Shown: positions 34,935 through 43,599 of the stretch, piece by piece
How the letters are laid out: every line of letters starts with the position of its first letter
How positions within the stretch are numbered: the stretch's first letter is position 1
Assembly: GCF_002163755.1 (NCBI RefSeq)
Contig: NZ_CP015863.1
Location: forward strand, 434,001 to 498,000
Direction of reading: 5' to 3'
DNA from: Vibrio campbellii CAIM 519 = NBRC 15631 = ATCC 25920
GTDB lineage: Bacteria; Pseudomonadota; Gammaproteobacteria; Enterobacterales; Vibrionaceae
Length of the DNA: 64,000 nucleotides
Made by a program: the position numbers and the translations under genes
The notes under the pieces: generated by a model
What the model saw: the letters and a program-made list of their open reading frames with translations, nothing else
What the model was told of the DNA's origin: nothing
Database searches by the model: none

Positions 34935-36698
34935 TTACTTATGGTTGCTATGTGCATGATAGGTGAGGTACTCATGAGTTTGCTCGCGTCCCATATACCT
35001 CGCCAACGTCTTTTCTTGAACATCGCGCAAATCAACCATGATTAACCCATCTAGAGCATTATTGAACGCAGGATCGACATTAAAGCACACCAGTTTGCCA
35101 TTGAGGCTTAAATACTGACGCAATAAAACTGGCACACCTTTTCCTTCATCGATTCTGGCAATGACGCGTGATAATAGCTGTAAGTCCCCTAATGCGGTGA
35201 GCATGCTGGTGTTCCAGTCACGTTGGTGGTCAGGAAGTGGATTAGAAGGCGTGACGTACTCTGCGCAGTTGTTATCGTAGTGGTGCAGTGTCATTGATTG
35301 AGCTAGCAGTTGGCGTGCAGTATCGCTGTAGTCGTTGCTAATGCTTACCGGACCAAATAGGTGAGTGTAATCTGGGTTTTGATGCACAAAGGTTGCGATG
35401 CCTTTCCACAGCAGCAGTAGCGCGCTCATACTCTTTTGATATTGCTGCGCAATCACTGAGCGTCCCATCTCAATGGATTTACCCATTTGGTCGATAAAGC
35501 ATTGGTCATAGTTAAACAACGTTCGTGAATACAGACCTGCTACGCCGCGCTTTTCAATCAGTTGGTCAACCAGACCTAAACGATACGCGCCCACCAAACA
35601 CTGGTTTTCTCTGTCCCACACGAACAGATGTAGGTAATCATGATCAAAATGGTCAATGTCTATTGCTAGTCCCGTACCTTCGCCAACCTGTCGAAAATTG
35701 AGCTCACGGAGACGACCAATTTCATGCAGTAGGGAAGGGATATTCTGCGACTCCGTGCAGTAGACATCGAACTCACCACTTGTTAGCAGCTTGGACTCTT
35801 CTGGTAAGTTGTTCAGCTCTTCAAGCAATTCGCCTACGGGTAACCCTGCTGCTACTGGAGAGAGTTGTTCTGATGAAGAAGAAGGCTTCACTGAATGGGG
35901 TTCACGATTGAGTAAGTATGTGTTGAGCCGCAAATAGTTCACTACTTGATCATCACTAAGTGTGTTGAGCTCTTTGAATTTAATCGCTTGGCCAAAAGAT
36001 AAGTTGATGGTTTGCGCATGTTTGTTCAGCAGTTCTCGCCCGAGCAGTAGGGTACGCAAAAGTGGATGGATTTTCCCTGCCATGTAGAAGCGTTTCGAAT
36101 TCTGACCACTGATAAATACCGGAACTGTCGTTGCTTTGTTTTTGCGGATCAGGCTACTTACGCTTCGACTCCAATCCTTATCTTGCAAACGCTGCTGTTT
36201 GGCATCGACTAACTGGGACACCTCACCGGCAGGAAAGACAAGCAATAAGCCGCCACTTGCCAGATGTTTATTGGCAGCCCTGAGGGCTTTCATATTGGAC
36301 TTGACCGCGTCTTTACCTTCAAATACATCGACACCAATAAAGAGCTGATCTAACTCCGGCACGGTTTTAAGGTATTGATTGGCTAGGATTTGGATATCGT
36401 CTCTGACCATCAACAGCAGCTCAGCCAAGATCACGCCTTCCACACAACCAAGCGGGTGGTTCGCCACTATAACGGTAGCACCTTGTTTAGGTACTGAGTC
36501 GAGTGAACCATGAGTAATGCGATAGTCGATGCCTAAGATATCCAGCGTGAAGCGGAGAAAAGTTTTTGTATCGGCATTAAAGGGGCGTTGGGCGTAGAAC
36601 TTATCGAGCTGGTTTAAACCGGTTGCCCATTCAGCAACGTTTTCACCAATGCCAAACGGCGTTTTACGTGGGAGACGAAAAGGGGTCGAACTATCCAT
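34935..36698 (-). CDS. olsF: Fused acyltransferase, OlsF-like ornithine lipid synthase
   Basis: The 587-residue product joins two acyltransferase domains. The N-terminal part (about 35-270) is a PlsC/LPLAT-type O-acyltransferase with NHPLGCVEG (80-88) and VFPAGEVS (about 154-161). The C-terminal part (about 300-560) resembles the OlsB-type N-acyltransferase / haemolysin-like GNAT fold (VFVWDRENQCLVGAYRLGL-like core, SIEMGRSVI, LFGPVSISNDY). Such fusions (OlsF) make ornithine lipids in Serratia, and the V. cholerae homologue VC0489 has been linked to ornithine lipids. ATG 36698 is preferred over an in-frame TTG six codons earlier because GAGG lies 7-10 bases before it. Confidence 0.78.
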   Translation of the reverse strand: MDSSTPFRLPRKTPFGIGENVAEWATGLNQLDKFYAQRPFNADTKTFLRFTLDILGIDYRITHGSLDSVPKQGATVIVANHPLGCVEGVILAELLLMVRDDIQILANQYLKTVPELDQLFIGVDVFEGKDAVKSNMKALRAANKHLASGGLLLVFPAGEVSQLVDAKQQRLQDKDWSRSVSSLIRKNKATTVPVFISGQNSKRFYMAGKIHPLLRTLLLGRELLNKHAQTINLSFGQAIKFKELNTLSDDQVVNYLRLNTYLLNREPHSVKPSSSSEQLSPVAAGLPVGELLEELNNLPEESKLLTSGEFDVYCTESQNIPSLLHEIGRLRELNFRQVGEGTGLAIDIDHFDHDYLHLFVWDRENQCLVGAYRLGLVDQLIEKRGVAGLYSRTLFNYDQCFIDQMGKSIEMGRSVIAQQYQKSMSALLLLWKGIATFVHQNPDYTHLFGPVSISNDYSDTARQLLAQSMTLHHYDNNCAEYVTPSNPLPDHQRDWNTSMLTALGDLQLLSRVIARIDEGKGVPVLLRQYLSLNGKLVCFNVDPAFNNALDGLIMVDLRDVQEKTLARYMGREQTHEYLTYHAHSNHK

Positions 36699-36839
36699 AT
36701 TTACCTCAGCGTACAAGTTGCTGATTGGATAGTAGAAATTACAGATGACAGTTCAGAGGCAAAAACATGAGCCTTTGGTGACAAACCAATGAAGCTTTAT
36801 TGACCAAAGACTCTGAAATGAATGAGTGTGAGGGACTAT

Positions 36840-37106
36840 TTAAGTTTTATCACCAGCAAACATCAGGATGCTCATGGCGTTGAGAGTCTTACTGATTGAT
36901 TCTATCGAGCTCAATACCTGCTTGGTTGGCTCGTTTTCAAGTAGCAAGCGTCCATCAAAGCCTTTGCCTTCGCAATGTTCTTCGCTGCATGCGAGCTCTT
37001 GAGACTCTTCTGACATTGCATCTTCAATCAGGCTCTCACTACTTGCAAAGCAAGAGGAAGATACAATCAAGCCACCGAGCATTATCATCAACTTTGTTTT
37101 CAACAT
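36840..37106 (-). CDS. Small secreted protein, function unknown
   Basis: The 88-residue product has a convincing signal peptide (MLKTKLMIMLGGLIVSSSCFA, cleavage near residue 21). It is followed by an acidic stretch with two cysteines (ELACSEEHCEG, a possible disulfide) and a helical C-terminus (about 60-82, QVLSSIESISKTLNAMSILM). I do not recognise a family. It is 141 bases upstream of the OlsF-like gene on the same strand, and divergent from the SIMPL gene. The signal peptide and isolated position argue for a real small periplasmic protein. Confidence 0.65.
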   Translation of the reverse strand: MLKTKLMIMLGGLIVSSSCFASSESLIEDAMSEESQELACSEEHCEGKGFDGRLLLENEPTKQVLSSIESISKTLNAMSILMFAGDKT

Positions 37107-37269
37107 GAGTATTAGCTTCTTAATAAAACACTGTTCGATTTTATATTGTTGTGATCATTATTTCGAGCGAAATGACACAAATTTAGCTTCCGGTCGCTAT
37201 TTTATTACCATAAGTGAACTATCTTATCGAAATAAAAAATTGATCAATTTAGTGAAATTAGGAGGGTGA

Positions 37270-37989
37270 ATGGAGCGAATTTCCAATAAGTCGTCAGTGT
37301 GGCTCGGTTTGAGCTTGATTATTGGGTTGGGTGTGTTGGGTTTTTTTATTCAACAGACCGCCGTCAAATATAAAGCTTATGAACGGGTCGTTACGGTAAA
37401 GGGGTTATCTGAGCGGGAGTACCCAGCGGACACGGTAATTTGGCCAATTCAGTTTACTGTCGCGAGTAATGATATGCCGACGATGTTTGATGAGATTGAT
37501 CAGCAGACCAAACTAGTGCTCGACTTTCTCGCATCAAAGGGGTTGGATGAGTCCAACTTTTCGTTGTCTTCACCTGCTGTAACAGACCGTAAGGCGCAGC
37601 AGTATGGAAACGAACAAGACATTGAGTATCGCTATTTAGCAAACCGCACTGTGACGGTTTATAGCCAGAATATTGATGTTGTGAGAGCAGCCATCAATGA
37701 GATAGGTGAACTCGGCAAGCAGGGAGTTTTACTTAACCAAGACCCATATTCAAACCGTGTTGAATACAGCTTTACTAAGCTTAATGACATCAAGCCAGAT
37801 ATGATTGAGGAAGCGACCAAGAACGCTCGAGAAGTGGCAGAGAAGTTCGCCAAAGATTCACAAAGCTCACTCGGTAAAATCAAGCGTGCGACACAGGGAC
37901 AGTTCTCCATTTTCGATCGCGATAGCAACACGCCGTATATTAAAAAAGTACGCGTTGTCTCAACCGTTCAGTATTACTTGTCAGATTAA
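37270..37989 (+). CDS. SIMPL (DUF541) domain periplasmic protein
   Basis: The 239-residue product has an N-terminal signal anchor (about 11-28, VWLGLSLIIGLGVLGFFI) followed by a SIMPL/DUF541 domain. This starts at RVVTVKGLSEREYPADTVIWPIQF and ends RVVSTVQYYLSD. Related proteins (YggE and others) are periplasmic and tied loosely to oxidative stress; their biochemical role is unclear. A near-perfect AGGAGG lies just before ATG 37270. It is a single gene with its own terminator. Confidence 0.88.
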   Translation: MERISNKSSVWLGLSLIIGLGVLGFFIQQTAVKYKAYERVVTVKGLSEREYPADTVIWPIQFTVASNDMPTMFDEIDQQTKLVLDFLASKGLDESNFSLSSPAVTDRKAQQYGNEQDIEYRYLANRTVTVYSQNIDVVRAAINEIGELGKQGVLLNQDPYSNRVEYSFTKLNDIKPDMIEEATKNAREVAEKFAKDSQSSLGKIKRATQGQFSIFDRDSNTPYIKKVRVVSTVQYYLSD

Positions 37990-38021
37990 CTCTATTTCTT
38001 GCTAACCCTGAGTAACAGTAG

Positions 38022-38046
38022 AAGCCAGTCATTTGACTGGCTTTTT
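38022..38046 (+). terminator. Terminator after the SIMPL gene
   Basis: AAGCCAGTCA-TT-TGACTGGCTTTTT hairpin followed by a T run. Confidence 0.9.
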
Positions 38047-38217
38047 AATGTTCAATTAGTTGCATTTTAATTGCCGCTCTTTTTCTGATTTGTGTAAGTG
38101 ATCTTTTATAAAACTAAGTTCTTATTTGTTTGGCGCTGAAGTTGATAAAAGTCAATTCGGATAAGGAGTGAGAGGCGTAATTTTGACCTCACTGATTAGC
38201 TAGAAGGAATTACTAGA

Positions 38218-38490
38218 ATGGCATTTAAACATTACCTCAGAGAGTTACTGGGTTTGACCATCGTGGTCTCTGTGGTGTTCGGGGCTTTGAGCATCTTATT
38301 GGATTTCTGCGCCCTTGCAGCACTATGCGAGCATCAAGAAGACATCGCACACATCTTCTTCCATGAGTCGTTTTACTTCGTCGCATTTCTTATCCCACCT
38401 TATTTCTTGTGGAAAGTGATTAATCGCCCAGACCTCGTTGCGGCAACAGAAGAGTACCAAGCTAATAAGCTGGAGTTGGAGCGCTCGTAG
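38218..38490 (+). CDS. Small inner-membrane protein, function unknown
   Basis: The 90-residue product has two hydrophobic segments (about 10-34, LLGLTIVVSVVFGALSILL, and about 50-67, FYFVAFLIPPYFLW) and a charged C-terminal tail. I do not recognise a family. AAGGAA is located 9-14 bases before the ATG. It sits between the SIMPL gene and the tRNA, with no operon partner. Reading as a real gene is supported by the ribosome site and the membrane-protein pattern. Confidence 0.65.
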   Translation: MAFKHYLRELLGLTIVVSVVFGALSILLDFCALAALCEHQEDIAHIFFHESFYFVAFLIPPYFLWKVINRPDLVAATEEYQANKLELERS

Positions 38491-38550
38491 GCAGATCCCT
38501 GAATAAGAGTAAGGTGGGGGGACTGGATGGAATCTCTATCTTCCAGATAC

Positions 38551-38583
38551 AACAAAGGCCCGTAGATTTCTCTACGAGCCTTC
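38551..38583 (-). terminator. Terminator after tRNA-Ile2
   Basis: On the minus strand AAGGCTCGTAGA-GAAA-TCTACGGGCCTTTGTT, a long stem with a GAAA tetraloop, lies directly downstream of the tRNA. Confidence 0.88.
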
Positions 38584-38589
38584 TGAATT

Positions 38590-38665
38590 TGGTGGCCCCT
38601 CGCAGACTTGAACTGCGGACCAATCGATTATGAGTCGACTGCTCTAACCACTGAGCTAAGGGGCC
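38590..38665 (-). tRNA. ileX: tRNA-Ile2 (CAT anticodon, lysidine-modified)
   Basis: A 76-base cloverleaf with encoded CCA. Acceptor GGCCCCT/AGGGGCC, D-arm AGCTCAGTGGTTAGAGCA, anticodon loop CTCATAA with CAT, and T-arm CGCAG-TTCAAGT-CTGCG. The body closely resembles E. coli ileX as I remember it, in which the CAT anticodon is modified by TilS so that it reads AUA as isoleucine. It lies next to rpoD, as in E. coli. A Met assignment from the bare anticodon would be wrong in my view. Confidence 0.93.
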
Positions 38666-38760
38666 TTAATAGGTCAACGATTATAGGGGAAGCTTTACGA
38701 GGTGTCTAGCCACTAGGTAGGGTAATTGCGCTTAGTTTTTATTCACTTAGCTTCACAGAT

Positions 38761-38793
38761 AATAAAAAAGGTGACACTCGGTCACCTTTTTTC
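38761..38793 (-). terminator. Terminator after rpoD
   Basis: AAAAAGGTGAC-ACTCG-GTCACCTTTTTT, located 18 bases beyond the rpoD stop. A and T runs occur on both sides. Confidence 0.92.
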
Positions 38794-38810
38794 GTTTTTA
38801 ATCGCCGCGA

Positions 38811-40673
38811 TTACTCGTCTAGGAAGCTGCGCAGTGTTTCTGAGCGGCTTGGGTGACGAAGTTTACGTAGTGCTTTCGCTTCGATCTGACGGATACGTTC
38901 ACGAGTAACGTCGAACTGCTTACCAACTTCTTCTAGAGTGTGGTCAGTGTTCATGTCGATACCAAAGCGCATACGAAGAACTTTTGCTTCACGTGGCGTT
39001 AGGCCTGCAAGTACGTCTTTCGTTGCCATTTTCAGGCTTGTCGCAGTTGCAGAATCTAACGGTAGTTCTAGCGTAGTATCTTCGATGAAATCACCTAGAT
39101 GCGAATCTTCGTCGTCACCAATTGGTGTCTCCATAGAGATTGGCTCTTTAGCGATTTTCAGTACTTTACGAATCTTGTCTTCTGGCATTTGCATACGCTC
39201 TGCCAGTTCTTCCGGTAATGGCTCACGCCCCATCTCTTGCAGCATTTGACGAGAGATACGGTTTAGCTTGTTGATCGTTTCGATCATGTGTACCGGGATA
39301 CGAATTGTACGTGCTTGGTCCGCGATTGAACGAGTGATTGCCTGACGGATCCACCACGTTGCGTAAGTCGAGAACTTGTAACCACGACGGTATTCGAACT
39401 TATCTACCGCTTTCATCAGACCGATGTTACCTTCTTGGATTAGATCCAAGAACTGTAGACCACGGTTGGTGTATTTCTTCGCGATAGAAATTACTAGACG
39501 TAAGTTCGCTTCAACCATCTCTTTCTTCGCACGGCGAGCTTTTGCTTCACCGATAGACATGCGACGGCTGATGTCTTTAATGTTTTGAACGTTTAGAGAA
39601 GTCTCTTCTTCAATCATTTTTAGTTTAGCGATTGAACGACGGATTTCTTCTTCGTTACGTTTGATCTTTTCAGCGTATGGCTTGTCAGATGCTAGGATCT
39701 CATCTAGCCATGCTTCGCTTGATTCGTTGCCTGTGAACAGCGCGATGAATGATTTCTTCGGCATTTTGCCGTATTCAACGGCAGACTTCATGATCAGACG
39801 TTCTTGAGTACGAACGCGATCCATTGCTGTGCGCAGTTCATTCACTAGGTGATCGAACTGTTTTGGCGTTAGACGGAATTCTTTGAATACGTCTAGCATC
39901 AACTCGTTAGCTACGGTCGCTTTAGGGCTCTCGTAACCGTGTTCGTTGATTGCAAGCTGAAGGTTTTGGTACGTACTGCGTAGCTGGTTGAATTTCTCAA
40001 GCGCTAGCTCTGGGTCAATACCAACATCTTCTTCAGAATCATCTGAATCGTCATCGCTTTCTTCGTCGTCATCAACGTCTTCTTCATCTTCTTCTTCTAG
40101 CTGAGATTCAGTCAGCTCAGAACCGATGTGCGTTGCTGTTGGTGCAGCTGTATCGTCTGCATCAGGGTCAACAAATCCAGAGATTAGGTCTGTTAGACGA
40201 AGTTCTTCTGCTTGAACTTTATCAAACTGCTCAAGAATGTATGGGATAGTGCCAGGGTATTCAGCAACAGACGATTGAACTTGGTTAATACCTTCTTCAA
40301 TACGTTTTGCGATGTCGATTTCGCCTTCGCGAGTCAGCAGCTCCACAGTACCCATTTCACGCATGTACATGCGCACTGGGTCTGTTGTACGACCAATTTC
40401 ACTTTCTACGCTAGAAAGTGCTGCTGCTGCAGCTTCAGCTGCATCTTCATCGGTAATGTTTGTGTCATCGTTCAGTGCTAGATCATCGGCATCAGGGGCA
40501 GTTTCTACTACCTTGATACCCATATCGTTGATCATCTGAATGATGTCTTCTACCTGTTCTGAATCTACGATTTCAGCAGGCAGGTGGTCATTTACTTCGG
40601 CGTAGGTCAGATAGCCTTGTTCCTTGCCTTTAATAACAAGTAACTTTAGCTGTGACTGCGGATTTTGATCCAT
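38811..40673 (-). CDS. rpoD: RNA polymerase primary sigma factor RpoD (sigma-70)
   Basis: RpoD directs RNA polymerase to housekeeping promoters. The 620-residue product begins MDQNPQSQLKLLVIKGKEQG. It contains region 1.1, region 1.2 (DPVRMYMREMGTVELLTREGE), an acidic non-conserved stretch (about 190-225), region 2 (FLDLIQEGNIGLMKAVDKFEYRRG, YATWWIRQAITR), region 3, and region 4 (REAKVLRMRFGI, TLEEVGKQFDVTRERIRQIE). The start at 40673 is chosen from homologues; a longer frame to 40730 is rejected. It is last in the rpsU-yqeY-dnaG-rpoD macromolecular synthesis operon. Confidence 0.98.
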   Translation of the reverse strand: MDQNPQSQLKLLVIKGKEQGYLTYAEVNDHLPAEIVDSEQVEDIIQMINDMGIKVVETAPDADDLALNDDTNITDEDAAEAAAAALSSVESEIGRTTDPVRMYMREMGTVELLTREGEIDIAKRIEEGINQVQSSVAEYPGTIPYILEQFDKVQAEELRLTDLISGFVDPDADDTAAPTATHIGSELTESQLEEEDEEDVDDDEESDDDSDDSEEDVGIDPELALEKFNQLRSTYQNLQLAINEHGYESPKATVANELMLDVFKEFRLTPKQFDHLVNELRTAMDRVRTQERLIMKSAVEYGKMPKKSFIALFTGNESSEAWLDEILASDKPYAEKIKRNEEEIRRSIAKLKMIEEETSLNVQNIKDISRRMSIGEAKARRAKKEMVEANLRLVISIAKKYTNRGLQFLDLIQEGNIGLMKAVDKFEYRRGYKFSTYATWWIRQAITRSIADQARTIRIPVHMIETINKLNRISRQMLQEMGREPLPEELAERMQMPEDKIRKVLKIAKEPISMETPIGDDEDSHLGDFIEDTTLELPLDSATATSLKMATKDVLAGLTPREAKVLRMRFGIDMNTDHTLEEVGKQFDVTRERIRQIEAKALRKLRHPSRSETLRSFLDE

Positions 40674-40772
40674 AGACGGTATCCAACTTCGTAATCTGGT
40701 GAAGGAATCAGTATGCGAAATGCAAACCACTTACTATAACAAATTAAATTGTTGCTGACTAATTAAACAGGG

Positions 40773-42533
40773 TTACGCTTTTAAATCTAGCATCAAAGCT
40801 AGCAGCTCCCTTTTCTCTTCGGCTGATAAACCGACACTTCTTGCTTTGGCCTGCAGGTTTTCAATTTGCTTTTCTACGCACTGGGCAATAATTTTATCCA
40901 GTGAGTCTAAAAATATTTCTTCTTGGTTGTCTTCATCGAGGGGAATGTCCCAGCTCGCTAGACGAGACAGAAGGGTCTCATTTTGGCTATTTCGCCAATG
41001 CTCTAATAATTGGCCTGTGTTTATATGGGGATGTGCCTGGCATTTATCAAGTACATCAACAAATAAACTTAGTCCCGGTATTGATAATTCTCTTACCGAA
41101 GACAAATCAGGTACCATTTGAGCATAGCTCGGATTTTGAATAAGTAGAGCGATTACCTCGCGCATAGGAGTTCGTTTGATCTCTTTGTGCGGCTGAGGTC
41201 GAGTTTCACTCGTCTTTTTACGCGGTTGGCGTAAGCGGTTATCAAAGCCCGTACGTTCATCAAGCAGCTTTTCGAGTAATTCCTGAAAGTAGGGATCAGG
41301 TATCTTGTCGATCAACGCACTCGCGTAGGCGCGTAGTGCGGATTTGCCTTCATTGTTGCCCAAGTTGATTTGGTGCAATTCAATCAAGTTATCAAACAGA
41401 TAGCTCGAAAGCGGTGTCGCTTGTTCAATTTGTTGTTCGAAGGCTTGTTTGCCATATTTACGAACGTAGCTGTCTGGATCTTCGCCATCAGGTAAGAATA
41501 AGAACTTCAGCGTGTTACCCGTTTTTAGGTACTGAAGTGCATTCTCGAGCGCGCGCCATGCGGCGTCTTTACCTGCGCGGTCACCATCGTAACAACACAC
41601 TACCGTGTTGGTTTGACGGAACAGCATTTGAATATGGTCACCCGTGGTGGATGTGCCCAATGATGCGACAGAGTAATCTACGCCATATTGCGCTAAAGCC
41701 ACCACATCCATATAGCCTTCAACGACCAAAACTCGTGGCGGTTCACGATATGCCTGCAAAACTTCATAAAGGCCGTAAAGTTCTTTACCTTTATGGAAGA
41801 TAGGCGTCTCTGGTGAGTTGAGGTATTTCGGTGTGCCATCACCAAGTACACGGCCACCAAAGCCGATGACTCGACCACGACGGTCACGAATCGGGAACAT
41901 GATACGACCACGGAAGCGGTCATAGCGGTTGCCTTTATCGTTTTCAATCAACATGCCACCAGTTACCAGCATGTCTTGGTTGTCCTTATTCTGGCCGAAG
42001 TTTTTACGGACTAAGTCCCATTCATCAGCTACGTAGCCGATCCCAAACTTCTGGACGATTTCGCCAGATAGACCGCGATCTTTCAGGTACTCAATCGCCA
42101 CCTTGCTGGCTGGCTGTTTGAGTTGGTTACGATAGAACTGAGCAATGCTGCCCATGAAATCGTACAGATTGCGTTTTTCACTGCTGCTTGCTTGAAGACC
42201 AGAATTAAACTGTCCACCGCCGCCACTGCGTTGTTCACGCGGTACATCCAAACCGAGGTAAGACGCCAGTTCTTCAATGGCCTCGACAAACTCTAACCGT
42301 TCGAACTCCATGATGAAGTCGATGGCATTGCCGTGAACGCCGCAACCAAAACAGTGGTAAAACTGTTTCTCTTGGCTGACGCTGAATGAAGGGGTCTTTT
42401 CGTTATGGAAAGGGCAGCAAGCACCGTAGTTTTTGCCTTTTTTCTTAAGTTTCACGCGTGCGTCGATGATATCGACAATATCGAGTCGAGCCAGGAGGTC
42501 ATCAATAAAACTGCGAGGGATGTGTCCAGCCAT
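40773..42533 (-). CDS. dnaG: DNA primase DnaG
   Basis: DnaG lays the RNA primers for replication. The 586-residue product starts MAGHIPRSFIDDLLARLDIVDII and has the zinc-binding domain (CPFHNEKTPSF, YHCFGCG), a TOPRIM catalytic core (VLVVEGYMDVVAL and CCYDGDRAGKDA) and a C-terminal DnaB-binding helical domain. ATG 42533 has AGG upstream; an in-frame TTG four codons earlier is less likely. It lies between yqeY and rpoD, 99 bases upstream of rpoD. Confidence 0.98.
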   Translation of the reverse strand: MAGHIPRSFIDDLLARLDIVDIIDARVKLKKKGKNYGACCPFHNEKTPSFSVSQEKQFYHCFGCGVHGNAIDFIMEFERLEFVEAIEELASYLGLDVPREQRSGGGGQFNSGLQASSSEKRNLYDFMGSIAQFYRNQLKQPASKVAIEYLKDRGLSGEIVQKFGIGYVADEWDLVRKNFGQNKDNQDMLVTGGMLIENDKGNRYDRFRGRIMFPIRDRRGRVIGFGGRVLGDGTPKYLNSPETPIFHKGKELYGLYEVLQAYREPPRVLVVEGYMDVVALAQYGVDYSVASLGTSTTGDHIQMLFRQTNTVVCCYDGDRAGKDAAWRALENALQYLKTGNTLKFLFLPDGEDPDSYVRKYGKQAFEQQIEQATPLSSYLFDNLIELHQINLGNNEGKSALRAYASALIDKIPDPYFQELLEKLLDERTGFDNRLRQPRKKTSETRPQPHKEIKRTPMREVIALLIQNPSYAQMVPDLSSVRELSIPGLSLFVDVLDKCQAHPHINTGQLLEHWRNSQNETLLSRLASWDIPLDEDNQEEIFLDSLDKIIAQCVEKQIENLQAKARSVGLSAEEKRELLALMLDLKA

Positions 42534-42626
42534 AAAACCTAACAAAAAAAGAAAATCATGATTGGTGTGAATGGGCTAAAAAGAAAAGCATATGTGAGGC
42601 TTTTTGTTATTCCATTCTGCCAGATA

Positions 42627-42663
42627 CAAACAAGCCGTGCGTTCCAAAGGATAGCACGGCTTG
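42627..42663 (-). terminator. Partial terminator between yqeY and dnaG
   Basis: CAAGCCGTGC (42631-42640) pairs with GCACGGCTTG (42654-42663) over a 13-base loop, followed on the minus strand by TTTG. A similar internal terminator before dnaG limits primase output in the E. coli operon, so reduced readthrough into dnaG is a fair inference. Confidence 0.7.
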
Positions 42664-42681
42664 CTGCAATTGGGTGGGGTA

Positions 42682-43125
42682 TTAAGCCAATTTAGCGCGA
42701 ACTAAACCGCTCACTTTACCCATATCTGCACGCCCTTGAATTTGCGGTTTCAGAACGCCCATTACTTTGCCCATGTCTTGCATGCCAGCTGCGCCAGATT
42801 CAGCAATTGCGTTCTCGATAAGAGCAGCAACTTCTTCGTCTGTCAGTGGTTGAGGCATAAAGTCCTCAAGAACGGTAATTTCAGCTTGTTCCGCATCAGC
42901 AAGATCTTGACGACCTGCTGCTTCAAATTGCGATACAGAGTCGCGACGTTGTTTAACCATCTTGGTCAGTACAGCAAGGATGTCGTCATCGCCCAGAATA
43001 ATCTGTTCGTCAACTTCACGCTGCTTAACTGCTGATAGAGCTAAACGAATAGTACCAAGGCGCAATTTGTCCTTGGCTTTCATCGCTAATTTTTGCTCTT
43101 CTTTGAGTTTATCAATCAGAGCCAT
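42682..43125 (-). CDS. yqeY: GatB/YqeY-domain protein
   Basis: The 147-residue product is the stand-alone YqeY protein, related to the tail domain of the amidotransferase subunit GatB (MALIDKLKEEQKLAMKAKDK, LGTIRLALSAVKQREVD, and C-terminal GMQDMGKVMGVLKPQIQGRADMGKVSGLVRAKL). Its exact role is unknown, though a link to tRNA or amino-acyl metabolism is suggested by the GatB similarity. It lies between rpsU and dnaG, where many non-enteric gamma-proteobacteria keep it. Confidence 0.92.
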   Translation of the reverse strand: MALIDKLKEEQKLAMKAKDKLRLGTIRLALSAVKQREVDEQIILGDDDILAVLTKMVKQRRDSVSQFEAAGRQDLADAEQAEITVLEDFMPQPLTDEEVAALIENAIAESGAAGMQDMGKVMGVLKPQIQGRADMGKVSGLVRAKLA

Positions 43126-43153
43126 AACTAAATTCCTTTCCGGAGCTCAGTTA

Positions 43154-43369
43154 TTAGTACAGGCGAACGCGACGAGCGTTTTCGCGAGCTAGCTTCTTAG
43201 CGTGACGCTTTTGAGCTGCTGCCTTAGCGCGTTTGCGAACTGTAGTTGGTTTTTCGTAGTGCTCACGACGACGCACTTCAGAAAGGATACCTGCTTTTTC
43301 GCAAGAGCGCTTGAAACGACGTAGAGCAACGTCGAACGGTTCGTTTTCACGTACTTTAACTACTGGCAT
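43154..43369 (-). CDS. rpsU: 30S ribosomal protein S21
   Basis: The 71-residue, highly basic product begins [21 protein letters not shown] and ends [11 protein letters not shown], matching S21 over its whole length. S21 helps the 30S subunit bind natural mRNA starts. It is the first gene of rpsU-yqeY-dnaG-rpoD, 28 bases before yqeY, and is divergent from tsaD. Confidence 0.98.
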
Positions 43370-43467
43370 ATGCCTTTCACCTCAGGGGTTATTCGTTAAC
43401 GCTGGAATTTAATGAACCAAACCACAATTGTTTGGTCAGTTACCAGCTTGATCAAAAATGGTGCGGA

Positions 43468-43497
43468 ATTTTAATCCGATCAACACAGCTTTGTAAA
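43468..43497 (-). promoter_or_regulatory. Predicted promoter of rpsU-yqeY-dnaG-rpoD
   Basis: On the minus strand, TTTACA (43492-43497) and TAAAAT (43468-43473) are spaced by 18 bases, about 100 bases before the rpsU start. Confidence 0.55.
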
Positions 43498-43527
43498 GCC
43501 TTTTATCGCTTATTGTCTGTACAAAAT

Positions 43528-43556
43528 TTGTTTGAAGCACCAAGGCAGGGTAATAT
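43528..43556 (+). promoter_or_regulatory. Predicted promoter of tsaD
   Basis: TTGTTT (43528-43533), a 17-base spacer and TAATAT (43551-43556) precede the tsaD start by about 45 bases. Confidence 0.5.
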
Positions 43557-43599
43557 GACGCCCAAATTTCCTCTACATAGAAAGCATACTGAGAAAACC

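Noticed and set aside
38590..38665. tRNA-Met from the CAT anticodon
   Set aside because: The body sequence and the rpoD context match tRNA-Ile2, whose anticodon C is modified to lysidine.
43432..43599. N-terminal extension of TsaD
   Set aside because: It spans the divergent promoters. The family begins at MRIIGIETSCDET.
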